DNA of 64,000 nucleotides from Bacteroidota bacterium (GCA_030706605.1 JAUZOE010000009.1:1-64000), one strand, 5' to 3'; counted from the first letter of the stretch, positions 17,820-27,035 are shown. The notes: generated by a model from the sequence alone, not told the origin. Made by a program: numbers and translations.

Positions 17820-20096
17820 ATGGTTTTTGATTTTGACATGATTAAAAAATTTTATGAAAGCTACGCCCAAAAAGTTGAGGCCACGCGTAAAATCGTAAAT
17901 CATCCTCTTACTCTTACAGAAAAAATATTGTATGCCCACCTTTGGCAGGGAAATGCAGATCTAGCATTTGAAAGAGGAAAATCTTATGTAGATTTTGCTC
18001 CAGACAGAGTTGCTATGCAGGATGCAACAGCACAAATGGCCTTGCTACAATTCATGCAATCAGGAAGAACAAAAGTATCTGTACCTTCTACAGTGCATTG
18101 CGATCATTTGATACAGGCAGAAGTAGGTGCCGTTACAGATCTTTCAAAAGCCAAAAGCCAGAATAAGGAAGTATATGATTTTCTCGCTTCTGTTTCCAAT
18201 AAATATGGGATTGGGTTTTGGAAACCCGGTGCCGGAATTATTCACCAGGTTGTTTTAGAAAATTATGCATTCCCAGGAGGAATGATGATTGGCACCGACT
18301 CCCATACAGTTAACGCCGGGGGGTTAGGTACAATCGCGATAGGTGTAGGCGGAGCAGATGCCTGTGATGTGATGGCAGGCTTACCATGGGAATTAAAATT
18401 TCCAAAACTGATAGGGGTAAAATTAACAGGAAAACTAAGCGGATGGACATCTGCTAAAGATATTATTCTGAAAGTAGCCGGGATACTTACCGTAAAAGGT
18501 GGAACCGGGGCTATTCTTGAATATTTTGGCGAAGGAGCTACTTCCCTATCCTGCACCGGCAAAGGCACCATTTGTAATATGGGAGCCGAAATCGGGGCAA
18601 CGACCTCCATCTTTGGTTATGATAATAAAATGGCTGAATACCTTAAAGGAACAGGCAGAGCAGAAGTAGCCGCAGAAGCTGATAAAGTATCCGGGAATCT
18701 CACAGGCGATAAAGAAGTTTATGATTATCCTGAAAAATATTTTGACCAGGTTATTGAACTCAATTTATCAGAATTAGAACCACACATTAATGGTCCGTTC
18801 ACACCGGATTTAGCATGGCCCATTTCAAAATTTGCTGAAGCAGTAAGTACTAATCAATGGCCCGAAGAATTAGAAGTTGGACTGATAGGCTCCTGCACTA
18901 ATTCTTCTTATGAAGATATTACGAGAGCAGCTTCTGTTGCCAGGCAGGCTTCAGACCAGGGAATAAAAACCAAGGCTGAATTTATCATTACACCGGGATC
19001 AGAGCAGGTTAGATTTACTGTAGCAAGAGATGGATACCTTACTATTTTTGAAAATATGGGTGGAGTAGTTTTAGCCAATGCCTGCGGCCCTTGCATTGGA
19101 CAATGGGCGCGCCATTCCAAGGATCCTAATCATAAAAATTCCATAGTTACTTCTTACAACAGGAATTTTGCCAAAAGAAATGATGGCAATCCAAATACAC
19201 ATGCATTTGTTGCATCGCCCGAAATAACAACTGCATTAGCCATAGCAGGCTCCCTGTCTTTTAATCCGCTAACGGATTATTTAACTAATGATAAAGGTGA
19301 AAAAGTAAAATTAGAAGAGCCCCAGGGAATTGAAATGCCTGTAAAAGGTTTTGCTGTTGACGATGCAGGATTCCAGGCACCTGCAGAAGACGGGAGCAAT
19401 ATCCAGGTGGTAGTTTCTCCCACATCCGACCGGCTTCAGATATTGGCGCCTTTTAAAGCATGGAATGGTAGCAATCTCAGTGGTTTGCGATTATTAATAA
19501 AAGCAAAGGGAAAATGTACCACTGATCACATTTCTATGGCAGGTCCATGGTTAAAATACAGGGGACATCTCGACAATATCAGTAATAATCTTTTGATAGG
19601 CGCTGTTAATTTTTTCAATGAGAAAACCAACTTCGTAAAAAACGAATTAACGGGAGAATACGGACCACTTCCCGAAACGCAACGTGCTTACAAAGCCGCC
19701 GGTGTAGCAACTATTATTGTTGCTGATGAAAACTATGGCGAAGGTTCATCACGTGAACATGCAGCTATGGAACCCAGGCACCTGGGAGTAATCGCGGTAC
19801 TGGTAAAATCTTTTGCCCGTATACATGAAACCAATTTAAAAAAACAAGGCATGCTGGCGGTCACTTTCAATAATAAAGAGGACTATAATAAGATACTTGA
19901 AGATGACGTGATTGATATCAATGGTTTAACCAGTTTTGCAGTTGATAAACCATTAGAAGTCGTATTGCACCATAAAGATGGCACTTCCCATTCTTTTTTA
20001 GTAAATCACACTTATAATGAACAACAAATAGAATGGTTCAAAGCCGGCGGTGCTTTGAATATAATAAGGAAAGAATTTGAAGAGAGTAGTAAATAA
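17820..20096 (+). CDS. acnA: Aconitate hydratase
   Basis: This 758-residue enzyme is of the mitochondrial-type aconitase branch found in Bacteroidota. It converts citrate to isocitrate in the TCA cycle using a [4Fe-4S] cluster. The three cluster cysteines are C359 (GSCTNSS) and C422 and C425 (ACGPCIG); other active-site landmarks are VHCDHLIQ (92-99), GTDSHT (158-163) and [15 protein letters not shown] near residue 640. Length and order of domains are normal. It is monocistronic, with its own promoter and a strong terminator. Confidence 0.96.
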   Translation: MVFDFDMIKKFYESYAQKVEATRKIVNHPLTLTEKILYAHLWQGNADLAFERGKSYVDFAPDRVAMQDATAQMALLQFMQSGRTKVSVPSTVHCDHLIQAEVGAVTDLSKAKSQNKEVYDFLASVSNKYGIGFWKPGAGIIHQVVLENYAFPGGMMIGTDSHTVNAGGLGTIAIGVGGADACDVMAGLPWELKFPKLIGVKLTGKLSGWTSAKDIILKVAGILTVKGGTGAILEYFGEGATSLSCTGKGTICNMGAEIGATTSIFGYDNKMAEYLKGTGRAEVAAEADKVSGNLTGDKEVYDYPEKYFDQVIELNLSELEPHINGPFTPDLAWPISKFAEAVSTNQWPEELEVGLIGSCTNSSYEDITRAASVARQASDQGIKTKAEFIITPGSEQVRFTVARDGYLTIFENMGGVVLANACGPCIGQWARHSKDPNHKNSIVTSYNRNFAKRNDGNPNTHAFVASPEITTALAIAGSLSFNPLTDYLTNDKGEKVKLEEPQGIEMPVKGFAVDDAGFQAPAEDGSNIQVVVSPTSDRLQILAPFKAWNGSNLSGLRLLIKAKGKCTTDHISMAGPWLKYRGHLDNISNNLLIGAVNFFNEKTNFVKNELTGEYGPLPETQRAYKAAGVATIIVADENYGEGSSREHAAMEPRHLGVIAVLVKSFARIHETNLKKQGMLAVTFNNKEDYNKILEDDVIDINGLTSFAVDKPLEVVLHHKDGTSHSFLVNHTYNEQQIEWFKAGGALNIIRKEFEESSK

Positions 20097-20114
20097 TTAT
20101 TAAACTAATCAAAA

Positions 20115-20149
20115 AGAAAAAGCGGCCTCATAAAATGGCCGCTTTTTCT
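20115..20149. terminator. Bidirectional intrinsic terminator between acnA and aroA
   Basis: AGAAAAAGCGGCC (20115-20127) and GGCCGCTTTTTCT (20137-20149) form a perfect stem with a nine-base loop. Plus-strand T-tracts follow for acnA, and the minus-strand complement also ends in T-rich sequence, so it could stop the convergent aromatic operon as well. Confidence 0.85.
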
Positions 20150-20293
20150 TTTTCTTCTGGATATTCTTAATACACTATACATCTCCTATATATTCATTTG
20201 GCATCTGTTTTCAGAAGGTGATAATTAACTTTTCTTACTCCATAAACTACACGGTAACCCATTTTCCATAAATCTTTAGTTAATGTATATTCA

Positions 20294-21577
20294 TTAGCCA
20301 AAAACCATTACATTCAGTTCCTTTAAATCATTAAAAAATCCGGGATAAGATTTTCTTACCGCTTCTGCATTTTCAATGATCATGTCTCCATTGGCGCCCA
20401 AGGCTGCTACAGCACATGCCATTGCAATACGGTGATCATTATGTGAAGAGACTGTAGTTCCCTTTATCTGATTACCGCCTTTTATAGTCATGATGTCATC
20501 ATCCAAAAGAATATCCACATTCATCTTTTTAAATTCATCCTTTAAAGTAAGTGCCCTGTTACTTTCTTTATGAAGAAGCCTATTCACGCCTTTAATAGTA
20601 GTAGTTCCGGTGCAATAAGACGCCAATGCCACAAGTGGTGGAAAAAGATCAGGGCAATGAGTAGCATCAAAATTAAATGCTTTCAGCTGATTCCTCTTGA
20701 CTGTGATTTCACCCTCGTGAATACTTACTTCTGCGCCGGAATCATAAATGGCTTCCATTATATTTTTATCCCCCTGGGACGAATTTAAATCAGCACCTAT
20801 TAAAGTAACCTGCCCGGATATGGCACCAGCAACAGCCAGGAAAGCTGCATTGCTCCAATCACCCTCTACTGTATATTTTATACTATGGCTCTGAAGAGGA
20901 TCACGCGGATGCAATGTAAATATTTCATAATTTTCATTTTCCATATGAAACCCAAAATAATTTAAAATTGAAATAGTAAGATCAATATAAGGTCTGCTGG
21001 AAAGATTTTTTACGCGAATGCTAACAGGAGACTTACACGCTTTTGCAAAGGCAAAAAGTAGTCCGGTTAAGAACTGGGAACTCAGGGCACCATCAACAAT
21101 AATTTCTTTCGGATGCAATGGCCCTTTTAGAGTAACCGGCAATTTACCACCGTTGGAATTGATCTCCACATCCAGTTTTGGAAATATTTCATCAAAAAAG
21201 TCCATGGGTCTTTTTAAAATACTTCCTTCTCCGGTAAAAGTGATTTCATAATTAAACAGAGCAGCAATGGGAGCAAACATTCTCATAGATAGCCCGCTTT
21301 CGCCACAACTCACCATTACATTTTTATTGGGAAAGGCAGAATGAAAAATCTGGTCAGATGAAGTAATGGTCATTTTGTTATTCACCGTAGTAATGGTAGC
21401 GCCAAGTTGAGTAATAATATTCATAGCCGCCTTCTCATCATTACTATTTCCAAAATTATCAATTACTGTAGTTCCCGGAGTGATAAGCGCTGCCGCACAT
21501 GCACGCTGCATAGAACTTTTAGAAGGTGGCACTTTTATTTTTCCTGATATGGAAGAAGAAGAAATAGTTTTATTCAT
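20294..21577 (-). CDS. aroA: 3-phosphoshikimate 1-carboxyvinyltransferase (EPSP synthase)
   Basis: This 427-residue enzyme transfers enolpyruvyl from PEP to shikimate-3-phosphate, the sixth shikimate-pathway step. Landmarks are PPSKSSMQRACAA near the start, SGLSMRMFAPIAAL, GEGSILKRPMDFF, ALSSQFLTGLLFA and the C-terminal DHRIAMACAVAAL. It is the last gene of the aromatic operon, 68 bases after aroB, and converges on the acnA terminator. In this family's longer bacterial form the early motif is usually GDKSISHR; the PPSKSSMQR version here is the Bacteroidota variant. Confidence 0.92.
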   Translation of the reverse strand: MNKTISSSSISGKIKVPPSKSSMQRACAAALITPGTTVIDNFGNSNDEKAAMNIITQLGATITTVNNKMTITSSDQIFHSAFPNKNVMVSCGESGLSMRMFAPIAALFNYEITFTGEGSILKRPMDFFDEIFPKLDVEINSNGGKLPVTLKGPLHPKEIIVDGALSSQFLTGLLFAFAKACKSPVSIRVKNLSSRPYIDLTISILNYFGFHMENENYEIFTLHPRDPLQSHSIKYTVEGDWSNAAFLAVAGAISGQVTLIGADLNSSQGDKNIMEAIYDSGAEVSIHEGEITVKRNQLKAFNFDATHCPDLFPPLVALASYCTGTTTIKGVNRLLHKESNRALTLKDEFKKMNVDILLDDDIMTIKGGNQIKGTTVSSHNDHRIAMACAVAALGANGDMIIENAEAVRKSYPGFFNDLKELNVMVFG

Positions 21578-21645
21578 AAAATGATTAAGAATTAAAAAAA
21601 AATATCAGCTAAAAAGAGCTGACAAGCTTCATGGTGAGAATGTCA

Positions 21646-22689
21646 TTAAAAAAGTTCATTAAAAATTTCCCGCAAATCACTCAACGAAATCTTTTTGACA
21701 GCGCCTTTTCCAATTGCATCCAATACTACAAAACTCATATCAGTTCCTGATTTCTTTTTGTCATGCTGAAGAATTTCCCAGGTTTTTTCTTTGTCGAAAT
21801 TAAGAGCAACAGGAAGCTTATATTTTGAAAGTAATGCCTCTATTTTTTGGCCATCCGCCACAGAAAATCCATTTACCTTTTGTGAAATAATACAGGCTGC
21901 TACCATACCAATACTTATTGCATGGCCATGAGCAAGTTTACTGACATTCTCAATCGCGTGGCCAATGGTATGCCCAAAATTCAACAATTTCCTTTCGCCT
22001 GTTTCATACTCATCATTTGATACAACATTGTATTTAATATCAACGTTTTTTTCAATTAGTTTACCGGTAAATTCATGAGAATTTTGAAATTTATCTAAAG
22101 AATTTTCTTCCAGGAAATCAAACATTTCTTTATCCTTAATGCAGGCATGTTTTATAATTTCAGCAAAACCATTAATCCACTCTGCATCAGGCAAAGTTTC
22201 TAAAAAAGAATAATCGTATAATAAAAATTCAGGATGCCGGATGATTCCTACAAGGTTTTTATAAACTCCTACATCGATGCCGTTTTTCCCCCCAATACTT
22301 GCATCCACCATAGCGAGAATACTGGTAGGAACAAAACCGAATTTGACTCCCCGCATATAAATGGAGGCAACAAATCCGGTAATATCAGTAACCACTCCCC
22401 CTCCTATTCCTACTATGAAACTTTGCCGGTCTGCTTGTAATTCTATCAATTGATTAATTACTTCGGCAACCGCTTTTTGATTTTTAAATGGTTCACCCGC
22501 CTTAATTACGATGGTTTGCCATCCCGAAAATTTCTCTGATTGCTTTGCAAAAATATTTTCATCAGTAATAAAAATAGTATTCTCCCTTTTCACCAAATTC
22601 TCAATTTCCGAAAATTCCGCATCAAAAAAGCATTCTATTGTTTTTCCAGAAAACTGGTATTTCTTTGAAGTCGTTTTTTTATTAGTCAT
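21646..22689 (-). CDS. aroB: 3-dehydroquinate synthase
   Basis: This 347-residue NAD- and zinc-dependent enzyme closes DAHP to 3-dehydroquinate. It shows the NAD-binding glycine cluster GIGGGVVTDITGFVAS, the segment VPTSILAMVDASIGGKNGID, and metal-ligand histidines in NFGHTIGHAIE and HGHAISIGM. The start overlaps the end of the DAHP synthase gene by eight bases, so the two are translationally coupled. It is fifth in the operon. Confidence 0.94.
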   Translation of the reverse strand: MTNKKTTSKKYQFSGKTIECFFDAEFSEIENLVKRENTIFITDENIFAKQSEKFSGWQTIVIKAGEPFKNQKAVAEVINQLIELQADRQSFIVGIGGGVVTDITGFVASIYMRGVKFGFVPTSILAMVDASIGGKNGIDVGVYKNLVGIIRHPEFLLYDYSFLETLPDAEWINGFAEIIKHACIKDKEMFDFLEENSLDKFQNSHEFTGKLIEKNVDIKYNVVSNDEYETGERKLLNFGHTIGHAIENVSKLAHGHAISIGMVAACIISQKVNGFSVADGQKIEALLSKYKLPVALNFDKEKTWEILQHDKKKSGTDMSFVVLDAIGKGAVKKISLSDLREIFNELF

Positions 22690-23749
22690 TCATTATTTTA
22701 TTCTGGTGACTGATACTTTCTAAATGAACTGCATCAAAATATTTGGTGATAAAATCTTTACTTAAACCAAGAAGTTCACCTTTTACAAATGCTTTGGCTA
22801 ATATTTCATTCCAGCGATTAGTTTGCAGGATGGTAATATTGTTTTCTCTTTTATATGTACCTATTTTATCAGCAATTTTCATGCGTTGACCAATCAACGT
22901 TAATAACTCATCGTCAATATGATTAATCTGCTCTCTGAGTTTGGCTAAAGCAGTTAAAAATTCTTTTTTATCTGAATTTTCAAAACGCCAAACCAAATCA
23001 TTAAGCATTTCGGCAAGGCGCTCAGGTGTTATTTGTTGTTTGGCATCGCTCCATGCATTGTCAGGATCTATATGAGATTCAATCATCAATCCATCAAAAT
23101 CCAGGTCAATACTTTTTTGTGCAACATTCTGTAACCCTGTCCTGTTACCACATATATGAGAAGGATCACAAATAAGCAGCATTTCCGGAAACCTTCTTTT
23201 CATTTCAATCGGTAAATGCCACATAGGTGCATTACGGAATTCTGTATTTCCGTAATTTGAAAATCCCCTGTGAATCATGCCTATATCTTTCATACCGACT
23301 TTTTGTAAGCGTTCAATACCACCACACCATAATTCCAAATCAGGATTAATAGGATTTTTTATAAGAACCGGAACATCTACGCCTCTCAATGCATCACAAA
23401 CTTCCTGCACACTGAAAGGATTCACAGTTGTTCTGGCGCCAATCCATAACATATCTACATCAAATTGCAATGCATCCTCAACATGTTTAGCAGTTGCTAC
23501 TTCCACAGTAATTGGCAATCCTGTTGCTTTTTTAGCAGAAGCCATCCATGGCAATGCTTTGGTACCAATACCTTCAAACATCCCGGGCTTGGTTCTGGGT
23601 TTCCATATTCCGGCACGAAGCATATCCACTTTTCCTGTGGCTGCCAGCCTGGTAGCAGTTTCCAGCACCTGCTCTTCAGTTTCTGCACTGCATGGGCCAC
23701 TGATAATTATTGGACGCTTGTTCCAAATCTTTTGCATTGAATCGTTCAT
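22682..23749 (-). CDS. aroF: Bifunctional DAHP synthase / chorismate mutase
   Basis: This 355-residue fusion has an N-terminal type I-beta DAHP synthase (about 1-260; IISGPCSAETEEQV, DMLRAGIWKPRTKPG, PVLIKNPINPD, LICDPSHICGNR) that condenses PEP and erythrose-4-phosphate, and a C-terminal helical chorismate mutase of the AroQ type (about 265-355; LREQINHIDDELLTLIGQRM). The arrangement is typical of Bacteroidota and lets the mutase sense or channel towards prephenate. It lies 71 bases after tyrA, in a gap that holds a candidate internal promoter. Confidence 0.92.
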   Translation of the reverse strand: MNDSMQKIWNKRPIIISGPCSAETEEQVLETATRLAATGKVDMLRAGIWKPRTKPGMFEGIGTKALPWMASAKKATGLPITVEVATAKHVEDALQFDVDMLWIGARTTVNPFSVQEVCDALRGVDVPVLIKNPINPDLELWCGGIERLQKVGMKDIGMIHRGFSNYGNTEFRNAPMWHLPIEMKRRFPEMLLICDPSHICGNRTGLQNVAQKSIDLDFDGLMIESHIDPDNAWSDAKQQITPERLAEMLNDLVWRFENSDKKEFLTALAKLREQINHIDDELLTLIGQRMKIADKIGTYKRENNITILQTNRWNEILAKAFVKGELLGLSKDFITKYFDAVHLESISHQNKIMND

Positions 23750-23805
23750 TTTTTTGTTTTTTGTTTTTTTATACTAATTATAATGCCTCTATAATAATTT
23801 TGGTG

Positions 23806-23813
23806 CAAAACTA
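23806..23813 (-). promoter_or_regulatory. Candidate internal -7 element before aroF
   Basis: On the minus strand TAGTTTTG fits TAnnTTTG exactly and is followed by CACC, as in the aconitase promoter. It lies 57 bases before the DAHP synthase start and inside an imperfect inverted repeat (CTCTATA at 23787 and TATAGAG at 23812). It may let aroF-aroB-aroA be made independently of the attenuated upstream promoter. No clear -33 element is present. Confidence 0.35.
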
Positions 23814-23820
23814 TAGAGAC

Positions 23821-24660
23821 TCATTTTAAAATCCTTTTAATTTTATTCGAATTTTCTATCAATTCTGTTAGGTATTGATAATTTTCTTTTTCCAGGCAAC
23901 TTTTAAATTTTCTTAATTGAGAAATATGTTCGTTTAAAACATCCAGGACATTTTCCCTGTTCTGTTGAAAAATGGGTACCCACATGTCCGGATTGCTTTT
24001 AGCCAAACGAACCGTACTTTCAAATCCGCCACTGGCCATTCCAAAAATAGTTCCTTCTTCTTTTTCTTTTTCTAAAACTGTATTTGCCAAAGCAAAAGAA
24101 GTGATGTGTGAAATATGACTTACATAAGCAGCATGTACGTCATGCGCAACAGAATCCATATACAAGATATTCATCCCAAAAGCACGATACATTTTTTCTA
24201 CCCATTCAACAGCATCAGGATCACTATCTTCTTTATCACAAATTACAACTGCATTTCCGGCAAAAGCACCTGTCTCTGCTGCTTTCGGACCACTAAACTC
24301 TGTACCCCACATAGGATGTGTCGCCACAAATCTTTTTCTCTTTTTACTCTTATTAGCTGTTGTACATATTGCATTTTTTGTGGAACCTACATCTATTACT
24401 ATCTGCTGATCAGTTTGATCGAGAATTGAGACAATCATTTTTTCAGCCACACTTACAGGCACTGCAAGAATAATCAAATCAGATTTTGAAATGGCTTCAT
24501 CCAGGTTATCTACTTCATCTACCAGGCCAAGTTTCAAAGCTTCTTCTGCATGTTGTTTATTGCTTTCAACGCCAATGATTTTTGCAGCAAGTTTTTTTTC
24601 TCTCAAAGCGATAGCCATTGAGCCGCCTATTAAACCTGTTCCTATGATTGCTACATTCAT
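23821..24660 (-). CDS. tyrA: Prephenate dehydrogenase
   Basis: The 279-residue protein has the NAD-binding glycine motif at its very start (IIGTGLIGGSMAIALRE) and the catalytic-region motifs THPMWGTEFSGP and HDVHAAYVSHISHITSFALA, whose histidines act on prephenate. It oxidatively decarboxylates prephenate to 4-hydroxyphenylpyruvate for tyrosine. No ACT domain is attached, so feedback by tyrosine through that route is not expected. It is third in the operon, 10 bases after the aminotransferase gene. Confidence 0.92.
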   Translation of the reverse strand: MNVAIIGTGLIGGSMAIALREKKLAAKIIGVESNKQHAEEALKLGLVDEVDNLDEAISKSDLIILAVPVSVAEKMIVSILDQTDQQIVIDVGSTKNAICTTANKSKKRKRFVATHPMWGTEFSGPKAAETGAFAGNAVVICDKEDSDPDAVEWVEKMYRAFGMNILYMDSVAHDVHAAYVSHISHITSFALANTVLEKEKEEGTIFGMASGGFESTVRLAKSNPDMWVPIFQQNRENVLDVLNEHISQLRKFKSCLEKENYQYLTELIENSNKIKRILK

Positions 24661-24670
24661 AATTTTATTC

Positions 24671-25867
24671 TTAATTTTTTATTCTTTCAATTGCCTCGCC
24701 AATTTTTTCTTCACTTGTGCACAGGCTCACTCTTATATATTGATCACCTGCACTGCCAAATATTCCACCGGGCGTAATGAATACATTTGACTCATTTAAT
24801 ACTTTATCACTCAATTCATATCCGTCCTTAAATGTGGCAGGGATGGAAGCCCACACAAAAAGCCCGACCTGCTTATCACTAAAGGAACAATTCAACAAAC
24901 GTAATAACTCAAATACTTTTTTTCTTCTTTTCTTATAAACGTTATTGACAGCATCTATCCAGTCCTGATCAAGATCCAGGGCCTTAGCAGCCGCGAGTTG
25001 CAAAGGCAAAAACATTCCACTATCCATATTACTTTTGAAACGCAGTACTTCATTAATTCTTTCTTTTGCCCCTAAGAGCATTCCTATTCTCCAACCAGCC
25101 ATATTATGGCTTTTACTTAAAGAATTTAATTCAATCACCACCTCTTTTGCTCCTTCAAAACTTAATAAACTCATCGGTTTATCATTCAATATAAAACTAT
25201 ATGGATTGTCATGACAAATAAGGATGCTGTGCTTTTTGGCAAAGGTTATCAATTGTTTAAACATTTCCTCAGTTGGCAATTGCCCGGTAGGCATCTGTGG
25301 ATAATTGACAAACATTAAACGAGCTTTTTTCAAATCATTTTTTTCCAGTTCTGTAAAATCAGGAAACCAGTTATTCTCCTCTTTCAGCGTGTAGGCCTGC
25401 ACCTGTGCCCCGGCAATTTTTGCAGCACTTTTGTAAGTAGGATACCCCGGATTGGGAATTAAAACCACATCTCCTTCATTAATATAAGTCATACAAATAT
25501 GCATAATCCCTTCTTTACTTCCCATTAATGGAAGAATCTCTGTATCGGCATTCAACTCCACCTTATACCATTTTTGATACCATTTTGAAATGGCATTTCT
25601 AAGAACAGGACTTCCTTTATAACTCTGGTATCCATGCTGACCAGGCTTTGCCGCTTCTTCCTGCAATGTTTTAATAACATCCGAATGCGGTGGCAGATCC
25701 GGGCTTCCAATCCCCAAATTGATTACTTGTTTCCCGGCTTTATTCATCTCATCAATCTGTCCTAATTTGCGGGAAAAATAATATTCTTCAATTCCATTCA
25801 AACGTACAGAAGTTTCAGCTAATTTTCCTGAGGCGCTATTATTATTGCTATCTGTTATACTACTCAT
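24671..25867 (-). CDS. Class I/II PLP-dependent aminotransferase (aromatic/prephenate type)
   Basis: The protein (398 residues from the chosen start) is a fold-type I aminotransferase. The PLP lysine is in LSKSHNMAGWRIG, with NLGIGSPDLPP near the N-terminus and IPNPGYPTYKSAA before the cofactor site. The open frame continues 23 codons further upstream and would overlap pheA; the ATG at 25867, 13 bases after the pheA stop, aligns better with the family start. Operon position between pheA and tyrA implies transamination of phenylpyruvate, 4-hydroxyphenylpyruvate or prephenate. It also resembles LL-diaminopimelate aminotransferases, so exact substrate is uncertain. Confidence 0.82.
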   Translation of the reverse strand: MSSITDSNNNSASGKLAETSVRLNGIEEYYFSRKLGQIDEMNKAGKQVINLGIGSPDLPPHSDVIKTLQEEAAKPGQHGYQSYKGSPVLRNAISKWYQKWYKVELNADTEILPLMGSKEGIMHICMTYINEGDVVLIPNPGYPTYKSAAKIAGAQVQAYTLKEENNWFPDFTELEKNDLKKARLMFVNYPQMPTGQLPTEEMFKQLITFAKKHSILICHDNPYSFILNDKPMSLLSFEGAKEVVIELNSLSKSHNMAGWRIGMLLGAKERINEVLRFKSNMDSGMFLPLQLAAAKALDLDQDWIDAVNNVYKKRRKKVFELLRLLNCSFSDKQVGLFVWASIPATFKDGYELSDKVLNESNVFITPGGIFGSAGDQYIRVSLCTSEEKIGEAIERIKN

Positions 25868-25880
25868 TTTTATTGTTTGC

Positions 25881-26723
25881 TTATTTATTTTTTTGATTAG
25901 ATTTCCCATTTTTATATACGCCATATACTTTGACATTCGCGGTAAATGGCTCTATATTTTTTAATACATTATGCAATTGCTCGAGGTTGGTAAATTCACA
26001 ATCAGCATGAAAAGAGTATTTCCAATCGCTTCCAGGAATTGGCATAGATTGCAACTTACTCAGGTTCACATCTCCTTCTGAAATTTTTGTAAGCACTTTC
26101 GCAAGACTCCCTTTTGAGTGATCTGTCTGAAAAATAAGAGACGCTTTGTCGGCACCTTCAATTTCAACCGCAGATTCAGCGTTTTGCAATACCCAAAACC
26201 GGGTGTAATTATTTTTTTGAGTATGTATATTAGGTGCAATGATATCTAACTGAAATAAGTCAGCAGCGAGTTCTCCGGCAATAGCCGCTATATGCTTGCT
26301 TTTATGTTGATGAACATGTTGCGCACTAAGTGCCGTATCTTCTGTTTCAATTAATTTCCAGTTATGGCTTTCCAAAAAATCCATGCATTGCAATAATGCC
26401 ATGGGATGAGAATGAACTTCCCGGATATCAGAAAGGGAAACGCCTGGATTGACTAAAAGATTTTGATCAATCTGAAGATAAATTTCTCCAACGATCTTTA
26501 AATTACTTTTTTGTATCAGGTTATAATTGGGCAAAATGCTTCCGGCGATGGAATTTTCAATGGCCATAATGCCACCATCACTTTGATTACAATCTCCTGC
26601 GATCTTTACTACTTCACTAAAAGTGGAACAGCAAATTACTTCTACATCATTTCCAAAAAATTTCCTTGCGGCGGCCTGGTGAAAACTCCCTTTGAACCCT
26701 TGTATGGCTATTTTCTTTTTCAT
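25881..26723 (-). CDS. pheA: Prephenate dehydratase with ACT domain
   Basis: This 280-residue enzyme converts prephenate to phenylpyruvate. The catalytic domain (about 1-180) starts IAIQGFKGSFHQAAARKFFG and includes IENSIAGSILPNYNLI and the NNYTRFWVL segment with the catalytic threonine. Residues about 190-280 form an ACT domain (KASLIFQTDHSKGSLAKVL) that normally binds phenylalanine for feedback. The usual ESRP-like turn reads QSMPIPG here. It is the first structural gene of the operon and sits 16 bases after the T-run of the attenuator terminator. Confidence 0.93.
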   Translation of the reverse strand: MKKKIAIQGFKGSFHQAAARKFFGNDVEVICCSTFSEVVKIAGDCNQSDGGIMAIENSIAGSILPNYNLIQKSNLKIVGEIYLQIDQNLLVNPGVSLSDIREVHSHPMALLQCMDFLESHNWKLIETEDTALSAQHVHQHKSKHIAAIAGELAADLFQLDIIAPNIHTQKNNYTRFWVLQNAESAVEIEGADKASLIFQTDHSKGSLAKVLTKISEGDVNLSKLQSMPIPGSDWKYSFHADCEFTNLEQLHNVLKNIEPFTANVKVYGVYKNGKSNQKNK

Positions 26724-26741
26724 ATTATGTTATAAACCAAA

Positions 26742-26765
26742 AATCCCGGCATTTTTGCCGGGATT
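26742..26765 (-). terminator. Attenuator terminator in the pheA leader
   Basis: On the minus strand AATCCCGGCA and TGCCGGGATT form a perfect 10-base-pair, GC-rich stem with an AAAA loop, followed by further T residues to give a run of five. It lies between the leader peptide gene and pheA, 16 bases before the pheA start, in the transcribed leader rather than after any gene. The upstream heptamer CCGGGAT at 26805-26811 can pair with ATCCCGG of its 5' arm (26758-26764) and so prevent it from forming. Confidence 0.8.
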
Positions 26766-26793
26766 CTTTTATCGTTATCTGTTTGTTTCAGTT

Positions 26794-26868
26794 TTAACAA
26801 AGGCATCCCGGACTATTTCTAAAATAGTAGCTAAAATAAAACCCGGTATTTGCTTTTGCGAATGTCAT
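26794..26868 (-). CDS. Phe/Tyr-rich leader peptide of the aromatic operon attenuator
   Basis: The minus strand encodes a 24-residue peptide, MTFAKANTGF then YFSYYFRNSPGCLC, starting at an ATG at 26868. Seven of its residues are Phe or Tyr, six of them in the run F-Y-F-S-Y-Y-F at codons 10-16. The start lies eight bases after an ideal -7 element. The last control codons overlap a hairpin arm (ACTATTT, 26822-26828) whose partner AAATAGT (26812-26818) adjoins the CCGGGAT heptamer. A ribosome waiting for charged Phe- or Tyr-tRNA would free that heptamer for antiterminator pairing; one that reaches the stop codon would cover it. Function is inferred from this layout. Confidence 0.8.
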   Translation of the reverse strand: MTFAKANTGFYFSYYFRNSPGCLC

Positions 26869-26875
26869 TATTTTT

Positions 26876-26907
26876 CAAAAGTAAGATATGGCAATGAAAT
26901 GAACAAA
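26876..26907 (-). promoter_or_regulatory. Promoter of the aromatic amino acid operon
   Basis: On the minus strand TTTG (26904-26907), a 20-base spacer and TACTTTTG (26876-26883) match the Bacteroidota -33/-7 consensus in both elements and spacing. Transcription would start within a few bases of the leader-peptide ATG at 26868, so the leader would be almost leaderless. Confidence 0.75.
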
Positions 26908-26954
26908 GTAATTTTATTATTTTTTAAAAAATATTTTTCAGCACTATATGCAAT

Positions 26955-26980
26955 AAAAAAACCGTCTCTTAAAGAAACGG
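26955..26980 (-). terminator. Terminator of the small lipoprotein gene
   Basis: On the minus strand CCGTTTC and GAGACGG (one wobble) form a seven-pair stem with a five-base loop followed by seven T residues. It lies about 55 bases after the lipoprotein stop codon and 48 bases upstream of the aromatic operon promoter, so it insulates the two. Confidence 0.7.
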
Positions 26981-27035
26981 CTCTTAGATTGCCAGCCAAA
27001 TAAAAAATTTCAGGCAAAAATAATACCGTAAGATA

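Noticed and set aside
23277-23777. A 166-codon plus-strand frame over the DAHP synthase gene
   Set aside because: It is a mirror of the well-supported DAHP synthase and has no domain of its own.
25868-25936. Longer N-terminus for the aminotransferase overlapping pheA
   Set aside because: The additional 23 residues are basic and non-conserved in appearance, and the ATG at 25867 fits the family start with a short gap after pheA.
26742-26765. Ordinary terminator for a plus-strand transcript upstream of pheA
   Set aside because: No plus-strand gene ends here, and the T-run lies on the minus strand, inside the transcribed pheA leader; an attenuator fits better.
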